A DNA stretch of 39,041 bases from Pseudomonadota bacterium (GTDB lineage Bacteria > Pseudomonadota > Alphaproteobacteria > Caulobacterales > Caulobacteraceae). A program made the position numbers and the translations under genes. Below the pieces are notes generated by a model. That model saw only the letters and a program-made list of their open reading frames with translations, ran no database searches and was not told where the DNA came from. Shown in pieces: positions 25,567 through 34,461 of the stretch; within the stretch, counting starts at the first letter, position 1, and the number at the start of each line of letters is the position of its first letter. The stretch covers positions 1 to 39,041 of the forward strand of contig CAUJHW010000056.1 in assembly GCA_963205005.1 (NCBI GenBank), in the 5' to 3' direction.

Positions 25567-26708
25567 TGTCTCCGATTGAACCGACGTCCGTCTCCAGGGG
25601 TTCCGCCATCGTGCCGTCCCCAAGCCTTGACCTCAGCTTCATCCCCGACTGGGTTCCAGCCTGGGCCGTCGGCCTGGGCCTGATCGCCGCCGCCCTGGCC
25701 GCGGCCCTGGTGCTCCACGGCTGGATCGTGCATGCCCTGTCGCGCGGCCTGCGCAACCGCGGCGACTTCGTCCGGTCGCTCGTCGTCCGCACCAAATCGC
25801 CCGGGCGGTTCGCCCTGCTGGTGGCCGCGCTCAGCTGGTCGCTGAAGGTCGCCCCGGTGGAGCCGAAGGTGGAGGGCGTGCTGCAGCATATTCTGCTGGT
25901 CGCCTTCATCGTGCTGGTCGGCTGGGCGGTGATGACCGCGCTCGACATCGCCTCTGCCATCTACGTCCGCAACCACCGCTCGGACCTCCCCGACAACCTG
26001 CACGCCCGCAAGATGCTGACCCAGGCGCGGATCCTGCGCCGGCTGCTGAACGCGGTCGTGCTGGTGATCACCGTGGCCATGGCTCTGATGACCATTCCCG
26101 GCGTGAAGCAGATCGGCGTCAGCCTGCTGGCCGCCGGCGGCGCGGCCGGTCTGATCGTGGGTCTGGCCCTGCAGCCAGTGCTGTCCAACATCTTCGCCGG
26201 CATCCAGATCGCCATCACCCAGCCGATCCGCATCGACGATGCTGTCGTGGTGCAGAACGAGTTCGGGCATGTGGAAGAGATCAAGGCGACCTATGTGGTC
26301 ATCCGCCTGCGCGACCTCCGCCGCATGGTGGTGCCGCTGCGCTACTTCCTGGAGCAGCCGTTCCAGAACTGGACCCGCGAGTCTTCCAACCTGATCGCCG
26401 AGGTTCTGCTGGTGCTGGACCAGCGGGTGCCCATGGACCGCCTGCGCGCCACCATCGAGGCGATCGCGAAGGCCTCGTCCTATTCCGATGGCCAGACGGT
26501 GAAGGTCCAGCTGAACGACGTCCGCGAGAAGAGCATGGAAGTCCGTGTTCTCATGGACGCCCGCAACGCCGAGGAAGCCGCCGCCCTGCGCGCCGAGATC
26601 CGCGAGAAGGTGATCGACTGGCTGCGCGCCGAACTGCCCGAAGCCCTGCCCCGCAACGGCGTGGAGTTTGCGCCGCCAGCAGCGCCGCCGCCGACGGCAG
26701 CCCCATAG
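25566..26708 (+). CDS. MscS-family mechanosensitive channel
   Basis: The 380-residue membrane protein has about four or five hydrophobic segments. The pore helix AAGGAAGLIVGLALQPVLSNIFAGIQIAITQPIRIDDAVVV is followed by GHVEEIKATYVVIRLRDLRRMVVPL. This is the MscS beta domain, and an ALNVL-like cytoplasmic part with a proline-rich tail ends the protein. It opens under membrane tension to release solutes during osmotic downshock. GTG 25566 is taken because it overlaps the thioesterase stop. GTG 25611 has CCAGGGG 10 bases before it and is a real alternative, giving 365 residues. Confidence 0.9.
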   Translation: MSPIEPTSVSRGSAIVPSPSLDLSFIPDWVPAWAVGLGLIAAALAAALVLHGWIVHALSRGLRNRGDFVRSLVVRTKSPGRFALLVAALSWSLKVAPVEPKVEGVLQHILLVAFIVLVGWAVMTALDIASAIYVRNHRSDLPDNLHARKMLTQARILRRLLNAVVLVITVAMALMTIPGVKQIGVSLLAAGGAAGLIVGLALQPVLSNIFAGIQIAITQPIRIDDAVVVQNEFGHVEEIKATYVVIRLRDLRRMVVPLRYFLEQPFQNWTRESSNLIAEVLLVLDQRVPMDRLRATIEAIAKASSYSDGQTVKVQLNDVREKSMEVRVLMDARNAEEAAALRAEIREKVIDWLRAELPEALPRNGVEFAPPAAPPPTAAP

Positions 26709-26711
26709 CAA

Positions 26712-26737
26712 AAGGCCCCGGATCGCTCCGGGGCCTT
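26712..26737. terminator. Bidirectional terminator between the MscS gene and rpsD
   Basis: AAGGCCCCGGA (26712-26722), loop TCGC, and TCCGGGGCCTT (26727-26737) make a perfect 11-bp stem. The AAAA before the stem gives a short T tract for the minus strand, where rpsD ends 30 bases away. Confidence 0.85.
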
Positions 26738-26766
26738 CGCAGGTCGTTCCGTCGGTCGGCGTCGGT

Positions 26767-27384
26767 TTAGGACGCGTAGAATTCGACGACGAGGTTCGGT
26801 TCCATCTTCACCGGGTACGGCACTTCCGCCAGGTCCGGCGCGCGGACGAAGGTGGCGGCCATGCCCTTGGCGTCGACGGTGATGTATTCCGGCGTGTCGC
26901 GCTCAGACGACTGCAGGGCTTCCAGCACCAGCGCCATGTGGCGCGAACGCTCACGCACCGAGACGACGTCGCCCGGCTTCACCCGGTAGGAGGCGATGTT
27001 CACGCGCTTGCCGTTGACCAGCACATGGCCGTGGTTGACGAACTGACGCGCCGCGAACGGGGTCGGCACGAACTTGGCGCGGTAGACCACCGCATCCAGG
27101 CGCGACTCCAGCAGGGCGATCAGGTTTTCCGAGGTGTTGCCCTTGCGGCTGGCAGCGTCCTTGTAGATGCGGACGAACTGCTTCTCGGTGATGTTGCCGT
27201 AGTAGCCCTTCAGCTTCTGCTTGGCGCGGAGCTGCAGGCCGAAGTCCGAGACCTTGGACTTCCGGCGCTGACCGTGCTGGCCGGGGCCGTAGGCGCGGGT
27301 GTTGATCGGGGACTTCGGGCGACCCCAGATGTTTTCGCCCATCCGGCGGTCGAGTTTGTACTTGGCGCTATGGCGCTTGGACAT
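26767..27384 (-). CDS. rpsD: Ribosomal protein S4
   Basis: The 205-residue protein is a typical S4: the start [93 protein letters not shown] (S4 RNA-binding domain, about 90-135), and the end VEFYAS. S4 is a primary 16S rRNA binder that starts assembly of the 30S body. It stands apart from other ribosomal genes here. In other bacteria S4 also controls its own operon; no such site can be shown here. Confidence 0.98.
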   Translation of the reverse strand: MSKRHSAKYKLDRRMGENIWGRPKSPINTRAYGPGQHGQRRKSKVSDFGLQLRAKQKLKGYYGNITEKQFVRIYKDAASRKGNTSENLIALLESRLDAVVYRAKFVPTPFAARQFVNHGHVLVNGKRVNIASYRVKPGDVVSVRERSRHMALVLEALQSSERDTPEYITVDAKGMAATFVRAPDLAEVPYPVKMEPNLVVEFYAS

Positions 27385-27500
27385 AAGTCACTCTCTGTTC
27401 GACGCGGGCCGGCGTCCTCTTGAAGAGAACGCGATTTCAACGGCGGCCTTGCATCACCCGTCATAGGTATCCGGCCACGCGGGTTGCCCCGGCGGCTGGA

Positions 27501-27520
27501 AGGCGGCGTCTATGCCGCCT
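27501..27520 (-). terminator. Weak hairpin after the DUF1254 operon
   Basis: AGGCGGC-GTCTAT-GCCGCCT is a perfect 7-bp stem 20 bases beyond the stop of the last DUF1254 gene, on the side toward rpsD. There is no T tract, so termination may be partial and rpsD may receive readthrough. Confidence 0.4.
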
Positions 27521-27540
27521 GCACCCCCATGAGTCAAGGA

Positions 27541-28863
27541 TCAGGCCGCCACGATGGCCGGCAGGCGGTAGCGGCCATCTAGGAAGTCCGGCTTCGGCAG
27601 GTAGGCGCGGAAGCTGAGCGTGAACGGGCCCGTGGCCGGCGCCGGGAGCCAGTTGGCCGACCGCTCGCCGCCGGGGTCGGCGCGCGCGATCCAGATATCC
27701 AGCGACCCGTCGGCATTGGTCTTCAGGCCGGGCGTACGGTCGCCGATCGAGTAGCGGCCGATGGGATTGTCCACGAGGAAGAACTGCCCGTCAGGCGTGG
27801 CCTGATACATCGTCAGCGACCAGAACGCATCGACCGCCGGATGCTGGCCCGCGGGGAAGCTCAGGCGGAAGGGCCCCTCGCCCACGAACATCCGACCCCG
27901 GTCAGCGGCAGGCTGCATGTACATGGCCTCGGCCGGTGGCAGCGCCGCCAGGCCTGACAGCGCGACGGCGGCCCGGAACACATAGTCCTGGTTGAAGTCG
28001 CCCAGCGTGCCGCGCGGATAGCTCCAGCCCTGCACGGCCCCGCCGGCCCGCAGGCCCTGCATGATCCGTCGGGCCTCGGCGACACCGGCCTCGATCTCGG
28101 CCTGCGCGGCGGCGTCGAAACGCTTCGGATCGAAACCACCCTGCGCGGTCAGGCCCAGCGGCGCGACGCGGGCGAACAGCGCGCCGTCGGTGGCCGGCGG
28201 CGGGTTCGCCTTCAGGAGACTGGCCACCGAGGCAAAGAACTCCAGCGCCGGCGCCCCCCGCGCGGCGAAGACAGGCGGGGCCACGCCCTTGGGCCCGGTC
28301 AGCGTCAGGGCGTCCTGCAGCTTGTGAACGGCCGCCAGGTCGTCCGGTCCGTCCACCAGGATCCGCGTCAGCAGCCACCCGTGCGGCGTCGCCAGCCGGA
28401 CAACATTCGGGCCGGATCCCGACTGGCCGGGGCCGACGATCGTGTAGCGGCCGCCCATGCCGCCGGAGGTCCGGGTTCCCAGGACGAAGTCGTTGTCCGT
28501 GAACATGTTCATCCCGGCCACCGAGATGTAGCGATCCCCCGTCGGCGGAATGACCAGGGTTACCGGACCCTGCGTCAGGTCCAGCCATGCGCCCGAGTAG
28601 AGGGTGTCGTTGTTGGGGGAGGTCACAGCGCGGGACTGCGGCGTCGCCAACTGCCGTGAGTGTCCGAACCGGTTCAGGCCGGCCGGCATGTTGCCCCGAC
28701 CGCTCATCGCACGGCCGCGCGTGGTGGCCATTTCGATCAGCGGCAGGCCGTAGAGCCACGCCTCGCGGGCGGCGTCCTTCAGGCTGGCGGGCGCCGCGGC
28801 CGCGGCCATGCCCGGCGCAAGCGCCAGTCCGGCGGCGGCCAGCATCCATTCACGTCGGTTCAT
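27541..28863 (-). CDS. DUF1254/DUF1214 protein with export signal
   Basis: The 440-residue protein begins with a twin-arginine-like signal peptide (MNRREWMLAAAGLALAPG). It then has the two-part COG5361 layout: DUF1254 at the N-terminus (AREAWLYGLPLIEMATTRGRAM, SPNNDTLYSGAWLDLTQGP, GDRYISVAGMNMFTDND) and DUF1214 at the C-terminus (FWSLTMYQATPDGQFFLVDN, RYSIGDRTPGLKTNADGSLDIWI, ANWLPAP). The biochemical function of the family is unknown. It lies 13 bases behind a paralogue without signal. GAGGA lies about 10 bases before ATG 28863. I cannot name a substrate. Confidence 0.88.
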   Translation of the reverse strand: MNRREWMLAAAGLALAPGMAAAAAPASLKDAAREAWLYGLPLIEMATTRGRAMSGRGNMPAGLNRFGHSRQLATPQSRAVTSPNNDTLYSGAWLDLTQGPVTLVIPPTGDRYISVAGMNMFTDNDFVLGTRTSGGMGGRYTIVGPGQSGSGPNVVRLATPHGWLLTRILVDGPDDLAAVHKLQDALTLTGPKGVAPPVFAARGAPALEFFASVASLLKANPPPATDGALFARVAPLGLTAQGGFDPKRFDAAAQAEIEAGVAEARRIMQGLRAGGAVQGWSYPRGTLGDFNQDYVFRAAVALSGLAALPPAEAMYMQPAADRGRMFVGEGPFRLSFPAGQHPAVDAFWSLTMYQATPDGQFFLVDNPIGRYSIGDRTPGLKTNADGSLDIWIARADPGGERSANWLPAPATGPFTLSFRAYLPKPDFLDGRYRLPAIVAA

Positions 28864-28876
28864 CGGAAGACAGTCC

Positions 28877-30112
28877 TCAGGCTTCGGCGATCGGCGGCAG
28901 CCGGTAGTGGCCGTCGAGCAGTTCGGGCTTGGGCAGATAGGCCCGCATGAAGAGCGCGAAGGGGCCGGCGGGCGCCGGAAGCCAGTTGGCCGCCCGCTCC
29001 GGACCGGGGTCGGCGTGACCGATCCAGATATCCAGCGAGCCATCGGCGTTGGTCTTCAGGCCCGGCGTGCGGTCGCCGATCGCGTACCGGTTCAGCGGGT
29101 TGTCGGTGAAGAAGAACTGCCCGTCGTCCGTCGCCTCGTACAGGCTGAGCGACCAGAAGGAATTGACCGGCAGCGGCCGGTCCGCCGGGAAGTGCAGGCG
29201 CCACGCCTTCGTCCCGTCCAGCAGGTCGCGGGCGCCATGGCCCTCGGCGCGCATGTACATGGCCTCCGCCGGCGGCAGGGCGGCCAGGCCCGACAGCGCC
29301 ACGGCGGCGCGGTAGTCGTAGTCCTGGTCGAAGTCGCCCAGGCGGGCGCTCGGATAGGACCAGCCCTCCACATAGGTCGCCCCGCCCAGCCCCCCCTTGC
29401 GGACCGCCACACGGGCCTCGGCCACGCCTGCCTCGATCTCCGTCGCCTGGACGGCGGTGAACCGCGCGGGGTCGAAACCCTCCGTGAGGCCCAGCGGAGC
29501 CATGGTCCGCAGGATCGCCAGATCGGTCACCGGCGGTGGATTGCCCGCCATCAGGGCCGCGGCGCTGGCGAAGTACGCGCGCCAGTCTGCCGAGCGGGCC
29601 GCGTACGGGCCGGGCGGCTCGCTGGCCGGCCCCTGCATCGACAACCCGGCCTGCGCCTCGCGGGCGGCCTCCAGGTCGTGCGGGCCGTCCACCAGGATGC
29701 GGGCCAGCGCCCAGACATGGCTCGTGGGCGCGCGGATGACGTTCCAGCCCTCGACCGCCTCGCCCGGCCCCACCAGCCGGAACGTCCCGCCGTCGGGGCC
29801 GGTCGTCCGTGTGCCCAGGATGGCGAAGTTGTTGGTGTAGGCGTCCATCAGGGCGAGGGAGAAGTACCGGTCGCCAGTCGCCGGCAGGGTGATCGTCACA
29901 GGTCCGGCGGACAGGTCGATATGCGCCGTCGAATAGAGCGTGTCGTTGTTGGGCGTCGTCACCGCGCGGTGCTTGTGGTTGGCCAGATTGCGCACGTGGG
30001 TGAACACGCCCATGCGCTGGCCCAGCCCCATGCCACGCTGGCGGGTGGTGGCGATCTCGATCAGCGGCAGGGTGTAGATGTAGGCGGCCCGCGCCGCGTC
30101 TCTCAGATCCAT
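28877..30112 (-). CDS. DUF1254/DUF1214 protein without export signal
   Basis: The 411-residue protein starts directly at the DUF1254 core (MDLRDAARAAYIYTLPLIEIATTRQRGMG) and continues with TTPNNDTLYSTAHIDLSAGPVTI and, in DUF1214, FWSLSLYEATDDGQFFFTDN, IGDRTPGLKTNADGSLDIWI and ANWLPAP. It is clearly a paralogue of the next gene but has no signal peptide, so it probably stays in the cytoplasm. ATG 30112 shares a base with the stop of the nitronate monooxygenase-like gene (TGATG). The same frame is open 23 codons upstream, within that gene. The function is unknown. Confidence 0.87.
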   Translation of the reverse strand: MDLRDAARAAYIYTLPLIEIATTRQRGMGLGQRMGVFTHVRNLANHKHRAVTTPNNDTLYSTAHIDLSAGPVTITLPATGDRYFSLALMDAYTNNFAILGTRTTGPDGGTFRLVGPGEAVEGWNVIRAPTSHVWALARILVDGPHDLEAAREAQAGLSMQGPASEPPGPYAARSADWRAYFASAAALMAGNPPPVTDLAILRTMAPLGLTEGFDPARFTAVQATEIEAGVAEARVAVRKGGLGGATYVEGWSYPSARLGDFDQDYDYRAAVALSGLAALPPAEAMYMRAEGHGARDLLDGTKAWRLHFPADRPLPVNSFWSLSLYEATDDGQFFFTDNPLNRYAIGDRTPGLKTNADGSLDIWIGHADPGPERAANWLPAPAGPFALFMRAYLPKPELLDGHYRLPPIAEA

Positions 30113-31197
30113 CAGGCGTCGTCCCCTCGTTTCGTGCGCCCCGCCACTTCGGCGGCGGCGTCTCCGGCCTGCGCCCACCACCGGCGGAGCTGTTCATCCG
30201 CCCGTCCCGGCCGTGCGAGCCCGACGCCCTGCCCGGCCCAGAGCGAGATCATCTCCGGGTCGTCGGCCTGGGTCGCGGCGGCGCGCAGCGGCTGGGTCAG
30301 CCGGTTCTGCACAGGATAGGCCGGGACCTCGTCCTGAGCCCCATGCATCAGACGCATGAAGCGGTTCTCCACGCCACGGGCGTGGCGGCCGGTAAAGGCC
30401 CGGGTCAGGCGGGTGGAATCGTGACCGGCGGCCTCGACGGTGCGTCGCCACGGCGTCGAGGTCACCGCCTCGTCGGCCAGCAGGAAGGCGGTGCCCATCT
30501 GCGCCGCCGAGGCGCCCAGAGCCAGGACGGCGGCCACGCCGCGCCCGTCCATGATCCCGCCGGCGGCGATCACCGGAAGGTCCACGGTCGCGCGGATCGT
30601 CGCCACCAGCGCCAGGGTTCCGACCAGGCTGTTCTCCAGCCCCTCAAGGAAATGGCCCCGATGCCCGCCGGCCTCGAATCCCTGTGCGCAGATCCCATCC
30701 GCGCCAGCCTCTGCCCAGGCGCGGGCCTCGGCCACCGTGGTCGCCGTGCCGACCACCAGGATCCCGGCGCGGTGCAGCGCCTCGACCTGTCCCTCCGAAA
30801 GGACCGAGAAGGCGAACGACGCGACCGGCGGCGCGGCGGCGATCAGCGCCTCAAGCTGGGCGTCGAAGGCAGGCGCGAAGCGATTGGGGACAGCGGGCGG
30901 CGACGTCCCGAGTTCGGCGTACCAGGGCTTCAGCCGCTCCAGCGCCCGGTCGATCTCGGCGGCGTCGGGCGCGGCTTCCGGGGCCATCAGAAGGTTGACG
31001 CTGAACGGGGCGTCGGTCGCCGCCCGCATCGCCGCGACCGCCGGCCCGATCTCGTCCGGGGCGAGGCCCCCCGCCGCCAGGGCGCCCAAGCCGCCGGCCC
31101 GGCTGACCGCCAGCGCCAGGCCATCGGCCGAGGCCCCCACCATCGGGGCCTGCAGGATCGGGATCGGCAGCGCCGCGAGCAGGGCCGCCAGGCTCAC
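30112..31197 (-). CDS. Nitronate monooxygenase/NPD-like FMN enzyme
   Basis: The 361-residue TIM-barrel protein has an FMN-binding pattern: PILQAPMVGASADGLALAVSRAGGLGALAAG near the start, PFSVNLLM, the ADGICAQGFEAGGHRGHF motif with the likely catalytic histidine, LPVIAAGGIMDGRGVAAVLALGASAAQMGTAFLL. Relatives oxidise nitronates such as propionate 3-nitronate to aldehyde or keto products, or act as enoyl reductases. The GTG start overlaps the trmJ stop (GTGA), and its stop overlaps the DUF1254 start, so the gene is coupled on both sides. Confidence 0.88.
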   Translation of the reverse strand: MSLAALLAALPIPILQAPMVGASADGLALAVSRAGGLGALAAGGLAPDEIGPAVAAMRAATDAPFSVNLLMAPEAAPDAAEIDRALERLKPWYAELGTSPPAVPNRFAPAFDAQLEALIAAAPPVASFAFSVLSEGQVEALHRAGILVVGTATTVAEARAWAEAGADGICAQGFEAGGHRGHFLEGLENSLVGTLALVATIRATVDLPVIAAGGIMDGRGVAAVLALGASAAQMGTAFLLADEAVTSTPWRRTVEAAGHDSTRLTRAFTGRHARGVENRFMRLMHGAQDEVPAYPVQNRLTQPLRAAATQADDPEMISLWAGQGVGLARPGRADEQLRRWWAQAGDAAAEVAGRTKRGDDA

Positions 31198-31982
31198 TCG
31201 GTCTCTCCGCGCGCCGCCTTCTGCGCCGCCAGCTTGGCCAGCACGCGGCCGCGCCCCCTGGACAGAGCCGTCACGACCCCGCGGAAGGTGCGGACTTCCT
31301 GTTCGGAGAACCTGGCCTTGCCCAGCGCCGAGCGGAGGTTCTGGACCATCGAGGGCCGCTTGTCCGGCGGATGGAAGAAGCCGGCGGCGTCCAGTTCGCG
31401 CTCGAAGTGCTCGAACAGGCCCAGCATGGCCGCGCCGTCGGCCGGCGGCGAATGTTCGCGGAAGATCGCCGGCGGGGCATCCAGCAGGGTGGTGCGCCAC
31501 TCATAGGCGTTGATCGCCACTGCCTGCCCCAGGTTCAGCGAGCGGAACCGGGGATCGATGGGAATGGTGACCACGGCCTGGCACAGGGCGATGTCGGCGG
31601 TCTCCAGTCCGGCGCGCTCGCCGCCGAACAGAATGCCGACCTTCTGGCCCTGTCCGGACGCGGCATGCAGCTCCGCCGCCGCCGCCCGCGGCGTCAGGAT
31701 CGGCAATTGCAGCTCGCGGGGCCTCGCGGTCGTTGCAAAGACAAGATTCAGGTCCGAGATGGCCTCGGCGACGGATTCGGTGACCTTGGCGGCGTTAAGC
31801 GGCCACTCGGCCCCCGAGGCCAGCGCCCAGGCCCGTTCCTGGGGCCAACCGTCCCGGGGGTTGACGAGTCTGAGATCGGACAGCCCGAAGTTCGCCATGA
31901 CCCGGGCCACGGCGCCGATGTTCTCGGCCAGCTGGGGCTCGTTCAGGATAATGACAGGCGCAGGGTGGGAGGCTTCAGCCAT
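31194..31982 (-). CDS. trmJ: tRNA methyltransferase TrmJ (SPOUT family)
   Basis: The 262-residue protein matches the TrmH/TrmJ group of 2'-O-ribose methyltransferases: VIILNEPQLAENIGAVARVMANFGLSDLRLVNPRDGW at the start, KVGILFGGERAGLETADIALC with the catalytic/SAM loop, and VTIPIDPRFRSLNLGQAVAINAYEW, the knotted SAM site. A helical C-terminal tail (ARFSEQEVRTFRGV) follows. E. coli TrmJ modifies position 32 of several tRNAs. ATG 31982 lies back to back with the beta-lactamase start on the other strand. It is the first gene of a minus-strand overlapping operon. Confidence 0.92.
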   Translation of the reverse strand: MAEASHPAPVIILNEPQLAENIGAVARVMANFGLSDLRLVNPRDGWPQERAWALASGAEWPLNAAKVTESVAEAISDLNLVFATTARPRELQLPILTPRAAAAELHAASGQGQKVGILFGGERAGLETADIALCQAVVTIPIDPRFRSLNLGQAVAINAYEWRTTLLDAPPAIFREHSPPADGAAMLGLFEHFERELDAAGFFHPPDKRPSMVQNLRSALGKARFSEQEVRTFRGVVTALSRGRGRVLAKLAAQKAARGETE

Positions 31983-33039
31983 GTCGCGTTTAGAGAAGCC
32001 CCGCCGCCGGATGGCAACCCTCGACCGTCGCGCCCTGCTCGCCGCGGCGCCGGCGATGCTGGTCGCCGCGTGCGAACCGAAGCTGCCGGTGACAGTCTCG
32101 ACAACGCCGAAGATCGACCTGCCCGGCCTGGAGCGGGCGATCGGCGCGCTGGCCGCCGAGGCCGCGCCGGCCGCCCTTGGCGTCGGCCTGATCAACCTGG
32201 AGAGCGGTGAGGCCTTCCTCTTCAAAGGCGAGCGCAGATTCCCGATGATGAGCATCTTCAAGCTCCCCCTGGGGGCGGCGGTGCTTAGCGAGGTCGACGC
32301 CGGCCGCCTGTCGCTCGATGAACCCTTCATCCTGACCGACAGCGACCTTTCGCCGTCCAACTCCCCGATCTCGGCGGGCTGGCCGGCGCGCCGCGACTAT
32401 CTTGCCCGCGAACTGCTCGAGGCCGCGATGGTCGGGAGCGACAACACCGCCGCCGACGTGCTGATGAAGCGGATCGGCGGGCCCGGCGCGCTGACCGCCT
32501 GGCTCGATTCCAGGCATCTCACCGGCCTGCGAATCGACCGCTACGAACGCGAACTCCAGCCCGAATCGTTCGGCATGGCCTCGTTCCGTCCCGACTGGCG
32601 CGATCCGGCGGTCTATTCCGCGGTCCGCGCCAGGATTCCTGCGGCGACGCGGATGGCCGCCATGCGGGCCTACCTGGCTGACCCGCGCGACACCGCAACG
32701 CCCCGGGGCATGGTGGAATTCCTACAGAAGCTGGACCGGCGCGAGCTGGTCTCGGCAGGCTCGACCGACCGGATTCTCGACTACATGCGGCGCAATCCGG
32801 GGGGCGTGAACCGTTTCAGGGCCGGATTTCCCAGCGATTCCGTGTTCGCGCACCGCACCGGCGCCAGCGGCGTCGACCAGGGCCTCAGTCTCGCCCACAA
32901 CGACGCGGGCATCCTCACCCTCGCCGACCGCCGCCGCTACGCCATTGCCGGCTTCCTGACAGGTTCCACGGCCGATGAAGCCCAACGCGACAGCATTTTC
33001 GCCCGTGTGGCGCGCGCGGCTGTCGTTGCGATAGGATAG
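31981..33039 (+). CDS. Class A beta-lactamase, predicted lipoprotein
   Basis: The 352-residue protein has a twin-arginine-like signal ([14 protein letters not shown]) and a lipobox AAC with Cys31, so it may be a membrane-anchored periplasmic enzyme. Class A motifs are Ser91-x-x-Lys94 (SIFK), Ser153-Asp-Asn (SDN), a probable omega-loop glutamate Glu189 in RYERELQPE, and Arg292-Thr-Gly (RTG instead of KTG, as in carbenicillinases). It hydrolyses beta-lactam rings. ATG 31981 has GGGAGG 8 bases before it; ATG 32011 is in frame but has a poor site. Its start overlaps that of trmJ on the opposite strand. Confidence 0.92.
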   Translation: MSRLEKPRRRMATLDRRALLAAAPAMLVAACEPKLPVTVSTTPKIDLPGLERAIGALAAEAAPAALGVGLINLESGEAFLFKGERRFPMMSIFKLPLGAAVLSEVDAGRLSLDEPFILTDSDLSPSNSPISAGWPARRDYLARELLEAAMVGSDNTAADVLMKRIGGPGALTAWLDSRHLTGLRIDRYERELQPESFGMASFRPDWRDPAVYSAVRARIPAATRMAAMRAYLADPRDTATPRGMVEFLQKLDRRELVSAGSTDRILDYMRRNPGGVNRFRAGFPSDSVFAHRTGASGVDQGLSLAHNDAGILTLADRRRYAIAGFLTGSTADEAQRDSIFARVARAAVVAIG

Positions 33040-33054
33040 TCGGGCGCCCGGCCT

Positions 33055-33082
33055 TTGCGTCGGCGCTTGTGGCGGCTATACG
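33055..33082 (+). promoter_or_regulatory. Likely promoter of icd
   Basis: TTGCGT at 33055-33060 and TATACG at 33077-33082 are 16 bases apart, 40 bases before the icd start. The -10 part GCTATACG agrees well with the Caulobacter housekeeping consensus GCTANAWC. Confidence 0.5.
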
Positions 33083-33121
33083 GCCCCAAACGCATTTTTA
33101 CGCCCGGAGCGCCCGTCCCTC

Positions 33122-34336
33122 ATGGCCAAGATCAAAGTCGCCAATCCTGTCGTGGACATCGACGGGGACGAGATGACCCGGATCATCTGGAAGTGGATCA
33201 AGGACAAGCTGATCTTCCCCTTCCTCGACCTCGAGCTCGACTACTACGACCTCGGCATGGAGAACCGCGACGCCACCGACGACCAGGTGACGATCGACGC
33301 GGCCGAAGCGATCAAGAAGCACGGCGTGGGCGTGAAGTGCGCCACCATCACGCCGGACGAGGCCCGGGTGAAGGAATTCGGCCTCAAGCAGATGTGGAAG
33401 TCGCCCAACGGCACCATCCGCAACATCCTGGGCGGCGTGGTCTTCCGCGAGCCGATCATCTGCCAGAACGTGCCGCGTCTGGTGCCCGGCTGGACCCAGC
33501 CGATCATCATCGGCCGCCATGCCTACGGCGACCAGTACCGCGCCACCGACTTCAAGGTCCCCGGCCCCGGCACGATGACGCTCACCTGGAAGGGCGACAA
33601 CGGCGAGACCATCGAGCGCGAGGTGTTCAAGTACCCCGGCGCCGGCGTGGCGCTGGCCATGTACAACCTCGACGATTCGATCCGCGACTTCGCCCACGCC
33701 AGCTTCGCCTACGCGCTGGCCCGCAACTATCCGCTCTATCTCTCCACCAAGAACACGATCCTCAAGGCCTACGACGGCCGCTTCAAGGACCTGTTCCAGG
33801 AGGTCTACGAGAGCGACTACGCCGACAAGTTCAAGGCCGCCGGCATCACCTATGAGCACCGCCTGATCGACGACATGGTCGCCGCGGCGATGAAGTGGTC
33901 GGGCGGCTACGTCTGGGCCTGCAAGAACTACGACGGCGACGTCCAGTCCGACACCGTGGCCCAGGGCTTCGGCTCGCTGGGCCTGATGACCTCGGTGCTG
34001 ATCACTCCGGACGGCAAGACCATGGAGGCCGAGGCCGCCCACGGCACCGTCACCCGCCACTATCGCCAGCATCAGAAGGGCGAGAGCACCTCGACCAACT
34101 CGATCGCCTCGATCTTCGCCTGGACCCAGGGCCTGAAGCATCGCGCCAAGCTGGACGGCAACGCCGAGCTGACCCACTTTGCCGACACCCTGGAAAAGGT
34201 CTGCGTCTCCACCGTCGAGAGCGGCTCGATGACCAAGGACCTAGCGCTGCTGGTCGGCGACACCCAGGGCTGGCTCACCACCGAGGGCTTTATCGACAAG
34301 GTGGCCGCCAACCTGGAAAAGGCGCTCGCCGCCTGA
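33122..34336 (+). CDS. icd: NADP-dependent isocitrate dehydrogenase
   Basis: The 404-residue protein is the homodimeric, eukaryote-like type of NADP isocitrate dehydrogenase. Key parts are [14 protein letters not shown] at the start, the substrate loop [36 protein letters not shown], the [34 protein letters not shown] metal/substrate segment, and the NADP site [31 protein letters not shown]. It makes 2-oxoglutarate, NADPH and CO2 in the TCA cycle. It stands alone with its own promoter-like site and a strong terminator. Confidence 0.97.
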   Translation: MAKIKVANPVVDIDGDEMTRIIWKWIKDKLIFPFLDLELDYYDLGMENRDATDDQVTIDAAEAIKKHGVGVKCATITPDEARVKEFGLKQMWKSPNGTIRNILGGVVFREPIICQNVPRLVPGWTQPIIIGRHAYGDQYRATDFKVPGPGTMTLTWKGDNGETIEREVFKYPGAGVALAMYNLDDSIRDFAHASFAYALARNYPLYLSTKNTILKAYDGRFKDLFQEVYESDYADKFKAAGITYEHRLIDDMVAAAMKWSGGYVWACKNYDGDVQSDTVAQGFGSLGLMTSVLITPDGKTMEAEAAHGTVTRHYRQHQKGESTSTNSIASIFAWTQGLKHRAKLDGNAELTHFADTLEKVCVSTVESGSMTKDLALLVGDTQGWLTTEGFIDKVAANLEKALAA

Positions 34337-34360
34337 TCCCGTCCGCCTGACGGAAACCGG

Positions 34361-34388
34361 AAACGCCGCGGGGCAACCCGCGGCGTTT
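34361..34388 (+). terminator. Terminator of icd
   Basis: AAACGCCGCGGG (34361-34372), loop GCAA, CCCGCGGCGTTT (34377-34388) form a perfect 12-bp stem followed by TTGCGTTT, 24 bases after the icd stop. Confidence 0.9.
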
Positions 34389-34410
34389 TGCGTTTGGGAC
34401 CAACAAAAGC

Positions 34411-34451
34411 TGTCATCCCGGAAGGCGCGCCCCGACTCATCCGGGACGACA
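34411..34451. repeat. Short inverted repeat related to the 24311 element
   Basis: TGTCATCCCGG (34411-34421) and CCGGGACGACA (34441-34451) match as inverted arms in 10 of 11 positions around a 19-base centre. The arm shares GTCATCCCGG with the ends of the 24311-24452 element. It lies between the ends of icd and alaS and may also terminate alaS transcription. Confidence 0.7.
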
Positions 34452-34461
34452 GGCAGGCGTG

